Positions 8,844 to 16,235 of a DNA stretch of 64,000 bases are shown one piece after another; within the stretch, counting starts at the first letter, position 1, and each line of letters starts with the position of its first letter. The stretch spans positions 2,790,001 through 2,854,000 of the forward strand of contig NZ_CP178732.1 of the NCBI RefSeq assembly GCF_047324175.1. Reading direction: 5' to 3'. The position numbers were made by a program, and so were the translations under genes. The DNA comes from Acerihabitans sp015654925. Its GTDB lineage: Bacteria > Pseudomonadota > Gammaproteobacteria > Enterobacterales > Enterobacteriaceae. The notes below the pieces were generated by a model that was not told the DNA's origin, did not search any database, and saw only the letters and a list, made by a program, of their open reading frames with translations.

Positions 8844-8863
8844 TAATACGACCGGTCGTATTA
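8844..8863. promoter_or_regulatory. TetR-type operator in front of the RND pump genes
   Basis: A perfect 20-base palindrome, TAATACGACCGGTCGTATTA. A TATAAT -10 hexamer follows at 8865-8870, so a bound repressor would cover the -35 to -10 spacer. The same GACCGGTC core recurs before the tetR gene (13479-13492) and before the AraC-type gene (15722-15739). I infer that the TetR protein encoded at 13534-14145 binds all three. Confidence 0.75.
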
Positions 8864-8890
8864 TTATAATTTCACCTGAGGATGTTCCCC

Positions 8891-10048
8891 ATGTCTACAC
8901 CCTTGCGCACGACGCGTTTTGCACCGGTGTACCCGATATTCACGCTGGCGATACTGTTTATCGCCGGCTGTAAACCGGCGGTTCCTGCCGCGAATACGGC
9001 GCCGGCCGTCGCGGTTACGGTGGCCACGGTGACCTTCCAGCCGGTACGCGAGTGGGACGACTTTACCGGTCGGCTCGAAGCCATGCAGAGCGTGGAAATC
9101 CGGCCGCGGGTGGGCGGATTTATCGATTCTATCGCTTTTGAGGACGGCGCAAGGGTTCAAAAGGGCCAGGTGCTGTACCAAATCGACCCCAGGCCCTACC
9201 AGGCGGAGGTGGACCGGCTGGAAGCGGGCCTGCAGCAGGCTACCGCCAGCGCCGTACTGGCCAGAACCAATCGCGATCGCAATCGCCGGCTGATCGCCTC
9301 AAGCGCCATCTCCGGCAGCGAGATGGATGCCCAGGATGCCAACGCCAAAGTCACCATGGCCAATGTGGCCGCCGCCCAGGCGGCGCTGACCGCGGCGCGG
9401 CTGGATCTCTCTTTTACCCGGGTTATCGCGCCGATTGACGGGCGGATTTCCAAGGCCCTGATTACCGGCGGCAATCTGGTGACCACGTCCAGCCTGCTGA
9501 CCACCATTGTCTCCGATAGCCCCATTTATGCCGCTTTCAATGTTGACGAGCAGGCCTATCTGAAATATGCCGCCGCCCAGCGCGGCAAGGATAATTCGGT
9601 GTATATCGGCCTGATGGGCGAAACCGGTTTCCCCCACCTAGCCCGACTGCGTTTCCTGGATAACGTGGTGGACCCCCACAGCGGAACCCTTGCGGCCCGG
9701 GCCATTCTGGATAATGCCGACGGCAGCCTGACGCCGGGTTTGTTCAGCCGGGTGCGCCTGGTGTCCTCCACGGTGGAGCAGGTGGCGCTGCTGCCGGAGC
9801 AGGCCCTGGGCACCGATTTGGGCAAGCGTTATGTGCTGGTGCTCGATAAAGACAACCGGGTGCAGTACCGGGCCATCACGCTGGGGCAGGCGGTGGGCGA
9901 ATGGCGCATCGTGCGCGGGGGACTTAATCCCGGCGAGCGGGTGGTGGTGAGCGGGCTGCAAAAAGTACGGCCGGGAGACGTGGTGGCGCCAAGCGCCGCG
10001 CCGGCGGCGTCCCCCGGCGAATTGGCGGCGCTGATACCCCATGACTAA
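8891..10048 (+). CDS. RND efflux periplasmic adaptor lipoprotein (AcrA/MexE type)
   Basis: Membrane-fusion protein that links an inner-membrane RND pump to a TolC-like outer-membrane channel. The preferred start is the ATG at 8891, about 10 bases after a GAGG; an in-frame ATG at 8882 sits directly on the Shine-Dalgarno. The 385-residue protein has a signal peptide with lipobox LFIAGC, so it should be lipid-anchored in the inner membrane. A lipoyl/barrel-sandwich domain (VEIRPRVGGFIDSIAFEDGARVQ region), a coiled-coil hairpin (about 100-160) and beta-barrel/MP domains follow. The RND gene starts 66 bases downstream; no outer-membrane channel gene is present, so a housekeeping TolC is probably used. 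Confidence 0.92.
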   Translation: MSTPLRTTRFAPVYPIFTLAILFIAGCKPAVPAANTAPAVAVTVATVTFQPVREWDDFTGRLEAMQSVEIRPRVGGFIDSIAFEDGARVQKGQVLYQIDPRPYQAEVDRLEAGLQQATASAVLARTNRDRNRRLIASSAISGSEMDAQDANAKVTMANVAAAQAALTAARLDLSFTRVIAPIDGRISKALITGGNLVTTSSLLTTIVSDSPIYAAFNVDEQAYLKYAAAQRGKDNSVYIGLMGETGFPHLARLRFLDNVVDPHSGTLAARAILDNADGSLTPGLFSRVRLVSSTVEQVALLPEQALGTDLGKRYVLVLDKDNRVQYRAITLGQAVGEWRIVRGGLNPGERVVVSGLQKVRPGDVVAPSAAPAASPGELAALIPHD

Positions 10049-10114
10049 TCAATATTGCGTGCGGGCCACCCCGCGGCAAACGTTGCCCGCCCACGGCCGG
10101 TGCTTGAGGTTTAA

Positions 10115-13100
10115 ATGAATATTTCACGGTTTTTTGTCAGCCGTCCGCGTTTTGCCGTGGTGCTGTCGCTGGTGATTTTTGTCGCGGGGTTAGTGGCCCT
10201 GCCTTTATTGCCCATCGCCGAGTATCCGGAAGTTGTGCCCACCACCATCGTGGTCAAGACCACTTTTGCCGGGGCGGACCCATCGGTGATCGCCGAAACG
10301 GTGGCCTCGCCCATCGAGCAGGAAATTAACGGCGTCGAAGGCATGCTTTACCAGTCTTCCCAGGCCACCAGCGACGGGGCGCTGACCATTACGGTCACCT
10401 TTGCGCTGGGCACCGACGGCGACAAAGCCCAGGTGCTGGTGCAAAACCGCGTGGCGCAGGTGCTGTCGCGCTTGCCCCCCGAAGTGCAGCGGGTGGGGGT
10501 CACCACCAATAAATCGTCCCCTACGCTTATCGAGGTGGTCCATCTCACCTCCGATGACGATCGGTACGATATGCTCTATCTCGCCAGCTATGCGCAATTG
10601 CACGTTAAAGATGCGCTGGCGCGCGCCTACGGCGTGGGAGATGTGAGCGTATTCGGGCTGGGGCCTTATTCCATGCGCGTTTGGCTTGATCCGGAACAAT
10701 TGGCGGCGCGCGCCCTGACCGCCGGCGACGTGGTGGCGGCGCTGCGCGAGCAAAATATCCAGGTGGCGGCCGGCCAGGTGGGGGGATCGCCCGGCACCGC
10801 GCAGGCGCAATTCCAGATTTCCGTGGTCACCCAGGGCCGGTTGGAGTCCGAGGAGCAGTTCGGCGATATCATCCTGCGGGCCGACGATCGCGGTAAAGTA
10901 ATCCATTTACGGGATGTGGCGCGCGTGGAACTGGGCTCGGATAATTATTCGCTGCGCTCGCTGCTCGACAATCAGCCGGCGGTGGCGCTGGGGGTGTTCC
11001 AGCGTCCCGGCACCAACGCCCTGCAAATGGCCGATAGCGTGCAGGCCACCATGGATAAGCTGGCGAAAGATTTTCCCCAGGGCATTAAATACCATATCGT
11101 CTATAACACCACCGGGTTCGTGCACCAATCCATCAGCGAAGTCGTGCATACTTTGTTTGAAGCCATTATTCTGGTGGTGCTGGTGGTGATCCTGTTTTTG
11201 CAGAACTGGCGCGCCTCGGTGATCCCGCTGGTCGCCGTGCCGGTGAGCCTGGTGGGAACCTTCGCGGTGATGCTGCTGATGGGCTTCGGGCTTAACGCCC
11301 TGACCATGTTTGGCCTGGTGCTGGCCATCGGCATCGTGGTGGACGACGCCATCGTCGTGGTGGAGAACGTCGAGCGCAATATCGCGCGCGGCTTGCCGCC
11401 GGTGGCGGCGACCCATAAAGCCATGAGCGAAGTGACCGGCCCGATTATTTCCACCGCCCTGGTGCTGTGTTCGGTCTTTATCCCCACGGCGTTCCTGAGC
11501 GGGCTGACCGGGGAGTTTTATCGCCAGTTCGCCCTGACCATCGCGATTTCGACGGTGATTTCCGCCTTTAACTCCCTGACCCTGTCGCCGGCATTGGCGG
11601 CGCTGCTGCTTAAACCCCACCACGGCGCCAAAGATGGCTTCCAGCGCTTCATCGATCGGGCGTTCGGCTGGCTGTTCCGGCCGTTTAACCTGGCGTTTGT
11701 GCGGTTATCCCATGGTTATGTGGGGGTCGTCAGCCGGGTGCTGCACCGATCCCCGGCGGCGCTGCTGATTTACGGCGGCCTGCTGGCATTAACCCTCTTG
11801 CTGTTTATGCGCACGCCCGGCGGGTTTGTGCCGCAGCAAGACAAACTGTATCTGGTTTCGGTCATTCAGTTGCCCGATGCGGCCACCCTTGACCGCACCG
11901 AAGCGGTGGTGCGCAAGGTGAGCGATATTGCCCTGCATACGCCCGGGGTCAGCCATGCGGTGGCCTTTCCCGGCCTGTCGATTAACGGCTTTGTGCGCAG
12001 CACCAATTCCGCGGTGATCTTCCTGACGCTGAATGATTTTGATGTGCGCCGGGATAAGTCGCTGTCGGCGGGGGCCATTGCCATGAGCCTGAATCAGCGG
12101 CTGGCGGGCATCGCGGATGCCAATATCGCGGTATTTCCGCCGCCGCCGATCCTGGGGCTGGGCTCATTGGGCGGTTTCCGGATGCAAATCGAGGACCAGT
12201 CCGATCGGGGGCCGGCGGCGGTCTATCAGGCGACCCAAAAACTGATTGCCGCCGCCGCCAACGATCCCCGGCTCACCGGCCTGTTCTCGTCGTATCAAAT
12301 CGGCGTGCCCAAGATCCATGCCGATATCGATCGGGAGAAAGCCAAGGCCCAGGGCGTATCCCTTACCGATTTATTTGAAACCATGCAGGTGTATCTCGGT
12401 TCGCTTTACGTCAACGATTTTAATCGCTTCGGCCGGACGTATCAGGTGAATGTGCAGGCCGACCAGCGCTTTCGCATGCATGCGGAGGATATCGGTCATT
12501 TGCAGACCCGCAATGCGGCGGGGCAGATGATCCCCATAGGCGCCTTCGTGACCACCTATGACACCACCGGCCCGGATCAAATCAGCCACTATAACGGCAG
12601 TTTAACGGCGGAAATCAACGGGTCCCCGGCGCCGGGCTATAGTTCCGACCAGGCGCAGGGCGCTCTGGAGGAGCTGGCCCGCCAGCAATTGCCCAACGGC
12701 ATGAGTTTTGAATGGACCGAACTGACCTACCAGCAGATCCTGGCGGGGAATACGGCGATTTATATTTTCCCCATCTGCGTACTGCTGGCGTTTCTGGTGC
12801 TGGTGGCTCAATACGAAAGCTGGACCTTGCCGCTGGTGGTGATTCTCACCGTACCCATGTGTTTGTTATGCGCATTGATCGGCGTGCAGTTAACCCAGGG
12901 GGATAATAACGTCTTTACGCAAATAGGCCTGGTGGTGCTGGTGGGACTGGCCTGTAAAAACGCTATCCTGATCGTGGAATTCGCCCGCGATCGGGAGCTG
13001 GAGAACGAAACGCTGCTGCAGGCGGTATTAAGCGCCTGCCGGCTGCGGCTGCGTCCGATCCTGATGACGTCGATGGCGTTTATTATGGGCGTGGCGCCGC

Positions 13101-13351
13101 TGGCCATATCCGTGGGCGCCGGATCGGAAATGCGGCGGGCGATTGGCATTGCGGTGTTCGCCGGCATGCTGGGGGTGACGCTATTCGGTTTCCTGCTCAC
13201 GCCGATGTTTTACTGGACCATCCGGCGGATGACCGGCGGTACGCTTAAACGCCAGCCGGCGGCGGATGAACCTCCGTTTCCGGCGCGCGGCGAACCGGCA
13301 GCCGGCGCCGCCCTGGATACGCCCAAACCGGGGGCGCCAACCAACCCTTGA
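10115..13351 (+). CDS. RND multidrug efflux transporter (HAE1 family, MexF/AcrB-like)
   Basis: Proton-driven trimeric inner-membrane pump expected to export hydrophobic compounds. The 1078-residue protein has the HAE1 plan: TM1 at the N-terminus (SRFFVSRPRFAVVLSLV), two large periplasmic loops, and two six-helix bundles. Proton-relay residues are conserved: the Asp pair in GIVVDDAIVVVENVERN and the Lys in LVGLACKNAILIVEF. N-terminal blocks such as LPIAEYPEVVP, ATSDGALTITVTFALGTD and DRYDMLYLASYA resemble MexF/AdeB-type pumps more than AcrB, but substrate cannot be read from sequence. It forms an operon with the adaptor under the TetR-type operator. Confidence 0.93.
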   Translation: MNISRFFVSRPRFAVVLSLVIFVAGLVALPLLPIAEYPEVVPTTIVVKTTFAGADPSVIAETVASPIEQEINGVEGMLYQSSQATSDGALTITVTFALGTDGDKAQVLVQNRVAQVLSRLPPEVQRVGVTTNKSSPTLIEVVHLTSDDDRYDMLYLASYAQLHVKDALARAYGVGDVSVFGLGPYSMRVWLDPEQLAARALTAGDVVAALREQNIQVAAGQVGGSPGTAQAQFQISVVTQGRLESEEQFGDIILRADDRGKVIHLRDVARVELGSDNYSLRSLLDNQPAVALGVFQRPGTNALQMADSVQATMDKLAKDFPQGIKYHIVYNTTGFVHQSISEVVHTLFEAIILVVLVVILFLQNWRASVIPLVAVPVSLVGTFAVMLLMGFGLNALTMFGLVLAIGIVVDDAIVVVENVERNIARGLPPVAATHKAMSEVTGPIISTALVLCSVFIPTAFLSGLTGEFYRQFALTIAISTVISAFNSLTLSPALAALLLKPHHGAKDGFQRFIDRAFGWLFRPFNLAFVRLSHGYVGVVSRVLHRSPAALLIYGGLLALTLLLFMRTPGGFVPQQDKLYLVSVIQLPDAATLDRTEAVVRKVSDIALHTPGVSHAVAFPGLSINGFVRSTNSAVIFLTLNDFDVRRDKSLSAGAIAMSLNQRLAGIADANIAVFPPPPILGLGSLGGFRMQIEDQSDRGPAAVYQATQKLIAAAANDPRLTGLFSSYQIGVPKIHADIDREKAKAQGVSLTDLFETMQVYLGSLYVNDFNRFGRTYQVNVQADQRFRMHAEDIGHLQTRNAAGQMIPIGAFVTTYDTTGPDQISHYNGSLTAEINGSPAPGYSSDQAQGALEELARQQLPNGMSFEWTELTYQQILAGNTAIYIFPICVLLAFLVLVAQYESWTLPLVVILTVPMCLLCALIGVQLTQGDNNVFTQIGLVVLVGLACKNAILIVEFARDRELENETLLQAVLSACRLRLRPILMTSMAFIMGVAPLAISVGAGSEMRRAIGIAVFAGMLGVTLFGFLLTPMFYWTIRRMTGGTLKRQPAADEPPFPARGEPAAGAALDTPKPGAPTNP

Positions 13352-13476
13352 TCTCCGCGGCGCGCGCCTCCTATTATTCCCCTGGCGAGGGAAAAGGGGC
13401 CGCCGCCGTCATGGCCATGGGCAAAAACGCCTATATCGTGCGGGCGGCGGGCGGCCACCGGCGCGCCGGCTTGCAA

Positions 13477-13500
13477 AATACGACCGGTCGTACGTATAAT
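13477..13500 (+). promoter_or_regulatory. TetR operator and -10 box of the tetR promoter
   Basis: AATACGACCGGTCGTACG followed closely by TATAAT at 13495-13500. The inner 14 bases TACGACCGGTCGTA are a perfect palindrome identical to the centre of the pump operator. The geometry, operator directly upstream of -10, suggests that the TetR protein represses its own gene. Confidence 0.7.
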
Positions 13501-13533
13501 TACCGGTAATTTATCAACCTACAGGAACCCTTG

Positions 13534-14145
13534 ATGGCCAAACCAAGCGTACGCGATAAAATTGTCGATGCCGCACTGGAGCGTTTTCACACGCTCGGTT
13601 TCAGCGCATGCAGCGTACAGGATATCGTCGACACCGCAGGGGTGCCAAAGGGGTCTTTTTATAACTACTTCAAGGCCAAGGAGCTGCTGGCGCTGGAGGT
13701 GTTGTCCATTTACGGACAAGACTCCAACCGGGAAATCCTCGACGATCCCAGCCTGCCCCCTCTTGAACGGCTGCGCGCGCATTTTGAGTACATGGCCGCC
13801 TACTACGCCGAATTCGGCTATGAGAAAGGGTGCCTGATCGGCAATCTGGCGGCGGAGATGACCGATAATACGCCGCTGCTGCGCCAGGCCATCAAGCAGT
13901 CCCTGGAAAAATGGACCGGCGCGGTTACCGCCACCCTGCGCGAAGGGCAGGCGGACGGCAGCGTAATCGCCACGCTCGACGCCGAAAAGGTCGCCCGCTT
14001 TCTGATTAACAGCTGGGAAGGGGCCGTGGTGCGCATGAAAATAGCCTGTTGCCGGCAACCGCTGGACGATTTTTTTGCCGTTGCTTTACCTTTATTGAAC
14101 CGCTCGCCGGGCGGACAGCCGGCATCGCCTGATACGACGGTTTGA
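13534..14145 (+). CDS. TetR/AcrR family transcriptional repressor of the efflux island
   Basis: Ligand-responsive DNA-binding repressor of 203 residues. The helix-turn-helix spans about residues 22-55 (FSACSVQDIVDTAGVPKGSFYNYFKAKELL), the usual TetR_N pattern. The C-terminal ligand domain (CLIGNLAAEMTDNTPLLRQAI, and a tail with INSWEGAVVRMK) resembles the NemR/AcuR branch rather than AcrR. I chose the ATG at 13534, seven bases after AGGA; a TTG one codon earlier is less likely. It sits after the RND operon on the same strand with its own operator and promoter, so autoregulation and pump control are inferred. Inducer unknown. Confidence 0.88.
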   Translation: MAKPSVRDKIVDAALERFHTLGFSACSVQDIVDTAGVPKGSFYNYFKAKELLALEVLSIYGQDSNREILDDPSLPPLERLRAHFEYMAAYYAEFGYEKGCLIGNLAAEMTDNTPLLRQAIKQSLEKWTGAVTATLREGQADGSVIATLDAEKVARFLINSWEGAVVRMKIACCRQPLDDFFAVALPLLNRSPGGQPASPDTTV

Positions 14146-14155
14146 CGCCGGTCCG

Positions 14156-14188
14156 ATCTTGGCTCCGGCGCTTAGCTGGCGCCAAGAT
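14156..14188 (+). terminator. Hairpin after tetR
   Basis: Eight-base inverted repeat ATCTTGGC / GCCAAGAT, loop 17 bases, beginning 10 bases after the tetR stop and followed by a T/C-rich run. A plausible transcription terminator; the large loop lowers confidence. Confidence 0.4.
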
Positions 14189-14364
14189 TATTGTCTGCTC
14201 TATTCCTCTGTCACCATGATAAAACAGTGTTTCACCCTGTATAAGACGGCCGGTCAGATTTATATTGACGCCATTAATACGCACGTACATACTGATTCAA
14301 TGTTAAATAAAATCAATCAGCGCCATGCATTATGGGTGCATTGCCTGCCAAAGCGAGCCATACC

Positions 14365-15615
14365 ATGACCGGAAGGACTCATACCCTGGGGCAACGGGCC
14401 AGTTTCTGGGTTGCCGCCGCCGTTGTCGCCCATACCATCTGGACCAGCGCCGCGCCCGCGATGACCTATCCGCTCTATGCTTCAGAATGGGGATTGAACA
14501 CCACCCAGACCGCCACGATATTCGCCATTTATCCCATCGTGGTGGTGGCGATCCTGATTTGCTTCGGCAATGTCTCCGATTATATCGGGCGCCGTACGAC
14601 CATGCTGCTGGGGTTGGGGGCGTCGTTAATCGGCGTGTTGCTATTCGCCGTCGCCCCCAGCCTGGGCTGGGTATATATCGGCCGGGCGTTTATGGGCATC
14701 GGGGTAGGGCTGTCGGCCGGGCCATCCACGGCGGCGGTAATCGAATTCAGCGCTCCCGGGCAGGCTAAAAAAGCCAGCGCCATCACCACCGTCGCCCAGG
14801 CGGTGGGATTGGCCCTGGCGACCCTGATCGGCGGCGCGCTGATCCAATACGCCCCGTTTCCCACCCGGCTGAATTTCTGGCTGCTGCTGGCGATTATTAT
14901 GCTGATTTTCATCGCCACCTGGTTTTTGCCGCGTCATAACGGCAACGGCGGCGCGGGCCGCTGGCGTCCGCGATCTCCGTCGGTTCCGCCAGGACTGGGC
15001 AACGTCGTGCTGGCGGCGGTGGCGGCGGTAGTGAGCGCCTATGCCATCGGCACCGTGGGATTGTCGCTGGGCGCGCAGATTGCGCGGGATTTGATAGGGT
15101 CGGGCAACGTGCTGCTCAACGGCGCCACCATGTCGGTTTTCGCTATTGTTCTGGGCGCGGTGGGACTCTTATGCAAAAGCATGACGTCGCGCGCGTCGAT
15201 TGCCGTCGGCGGCATCTGTACCGTGGTGGGCATGGCTTTTTTGACCGCCTCGGTCGCCCTGCATTCGCTGTTGATCTTCCTGGGGTTCCTGGTGGCTGCG
15301 GGCTGTGGCTACAGCCTGCTGTTTATGGGCGGGCTGGGCCTTATCAATACCTATGCCCCGACCCATAACCGCGGCGGCACGTTGTCCACGGTGTATCTGG
15401 TGGCCTACCTGGTACAGGGGGGATTGGCGCTGCTGCTGGGAGCCCTGGCAACGGGGTGGGGGCTGGCGCGGGCCATCGATCTGGGCGCCATCGCCATCGT
15501 CTCGTTATGTATTATTACCGGCGCCATCGCCCTGTTAATCACCGTTCCCCATCCTTGCCATCTCGCCGTGCGCTGTAACAAAGAACAATCGTTAGCGCCG
15601 GTACGCCGGCTCTGA
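14365..15615 (+). CDS. Major facilitator superfamily transporter
   Basis: Twelve-helix inner-membrane secondary transporter of the drug:H+ antiporter type. Start taken at the ATG at 14365 (MTGRTHTLGQRASFW), which gives 416 residues and puts the first helix near residue 15; an in-frame ATG at 14332 would add eleven polar residues and has no clear Shine-Dalgarno. Motif A-like NVSDYIGRRTTML follows the second helix, and GIGVGLSAGPSTAAVIEF and AVGLALATLIGGALI correspond to helices 4 and 5. The substrate cannot be told. It lies between the TetR and AraC regulators, but I see no GACCGGTC operator directly in front of it. Confidence 0.85.
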   Translation: MTGRTHTLGQRASFWVAAAVVAHTIWTSAAPAMTYPLYASEWGLNTTQTATIFAIYPIVVVAILICFGNVSDYIGRRTTMLLGLGASLIGVLLFAVAPSLGWVYIGRAFMGIGVGLSAGPSTAAVIEFSAPGQAKKASAITTVAQAVGLALATLIGGALIQYAPFPTRLNFWLLLAIIMLIFIATWFLPRHNGNGGAGRWRPRSPSVPPGLGNVVLAAVAAVVSAYAIGTVGLSLGAQIARDLIGSGNVLLNGATMSVFAIVLGAVGLLCKSMTSRASIAVGGICTVVGMAFLTASVALHSLLIFLGFLVAAGCGYSLLFMGGLGLINTYAPTHNRGGTLSTVYLVAYLVQGGLALLLGALATGWGLARAIDLGAIAIVSLCIITGAIALLITVPHPCHLAVRCNKEQSLAPVRRL

Positions 15616-15712
15616 GAGTATGATGAAAATCGTTCACGCTGGTGATAACGCTGAAAGAATGCGCGGTTTTGGCCGGGATATGATAATATTATCGTTCATT
15701 AATAAAAAGAGG

Positions 15713-15741
15713 TTGACTAAAAATACGACCGGTCATATTGT
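15713..15741 (+). promoter_or_regulatory. Promoter of the RamA-like gene with embedded TetR-type operator
   Basis: TTGACT (-35, 15713-15718) is followed after 17 bases by TATTGT (-10, 15736-15741). The spacer and the start of the -10 carry AATACGACCGGTCATATT at 15722-15739, differing from the pump operator by one base (G to A in the right arm). This is a classic repressor position and places the AraC-type activator under the TetR protein by inference. Confidence 0.65.
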
Positions 15742-15775
15742 AAATGCAAGGTTATCATTTGTGGAGAATGTCTAT

Positions 15776-16183
15776 ATGAATCAGAATGTCATTATTAAGG
15801 ACCTGATAGATTGGTTGGAAAACAATCTGGACAAGTCATTATCGCTGGATCACGTAGCGGCTAAATCAGGTTATTCCAAATGGCACTTGCAGCGTATGTT
15901 CCGTAATGTCACCGGTGATGCGCTGGGTACCTATATCCGTACCCGCCGCCTGTCCCGCGCCGCGTCGGAATTATGCCTGAAGGATCAGAGCATCCTGGAC
16001 ATTGCTTTACAAAGTGGCTTTGATTCTCAACAGTCTTTCAGCCGTGCGTTTAAGCGCCAGTTTAGTCAAACCCCTGGTGCATATCGTTCCAAAATGTCCT
16101 ATACCTGTCGGCAGGCTGCGGCCAGGGAAGGGAATTTTACCCCGGCCAAACGTCCGGCGGTTGCCACTGAGTTGGCCTATTAA
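15776..16183 (+). CDS. AraC family activator, RamA/MarA/SoxS-like
   Basis: Short AraC/XylS protein consisting essentially of the two helix-turn-helix DNA-binding domain, like the MarA, SoxS and RamA global activators of efflux and antibiotic tolerance. The 135-residue product starts at 15776 behind GGAG. First HTH: LDHVAAKSGYSKWHLQRMFR; second: ILDIALQSGFDSQQSFSRAFKRQF followed by TPGAYR. It has no ligand domain, so activity should be set by its level. The protein is about 20 residues longer than RamA, owing to a basic C-terminal tail. The promoter contains the TetR-type operator, an arrangement that recalls ramR-ramA in Salmonella and Klebsiella, although the gene order differs. Confidence 0.85.
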   Translation: MNQNVIIKDLIDWLENNLDKSLSLDHVAAKSGYSKWHLQRMFRNVTGDALGTYIRTRRLSRAASELCLKDQSILDIALQSGFDSQQSFSRAFKRQFSQTPGAYRSKMSYTCRQAAAREGNFTPAKRPAVATELAY

Positions 16184-16235
16184 TCGGTTTTGGTTGCCGG
16201 CGGCTGTCGACAGACAGCCGATCCGGCCGGCGGTA

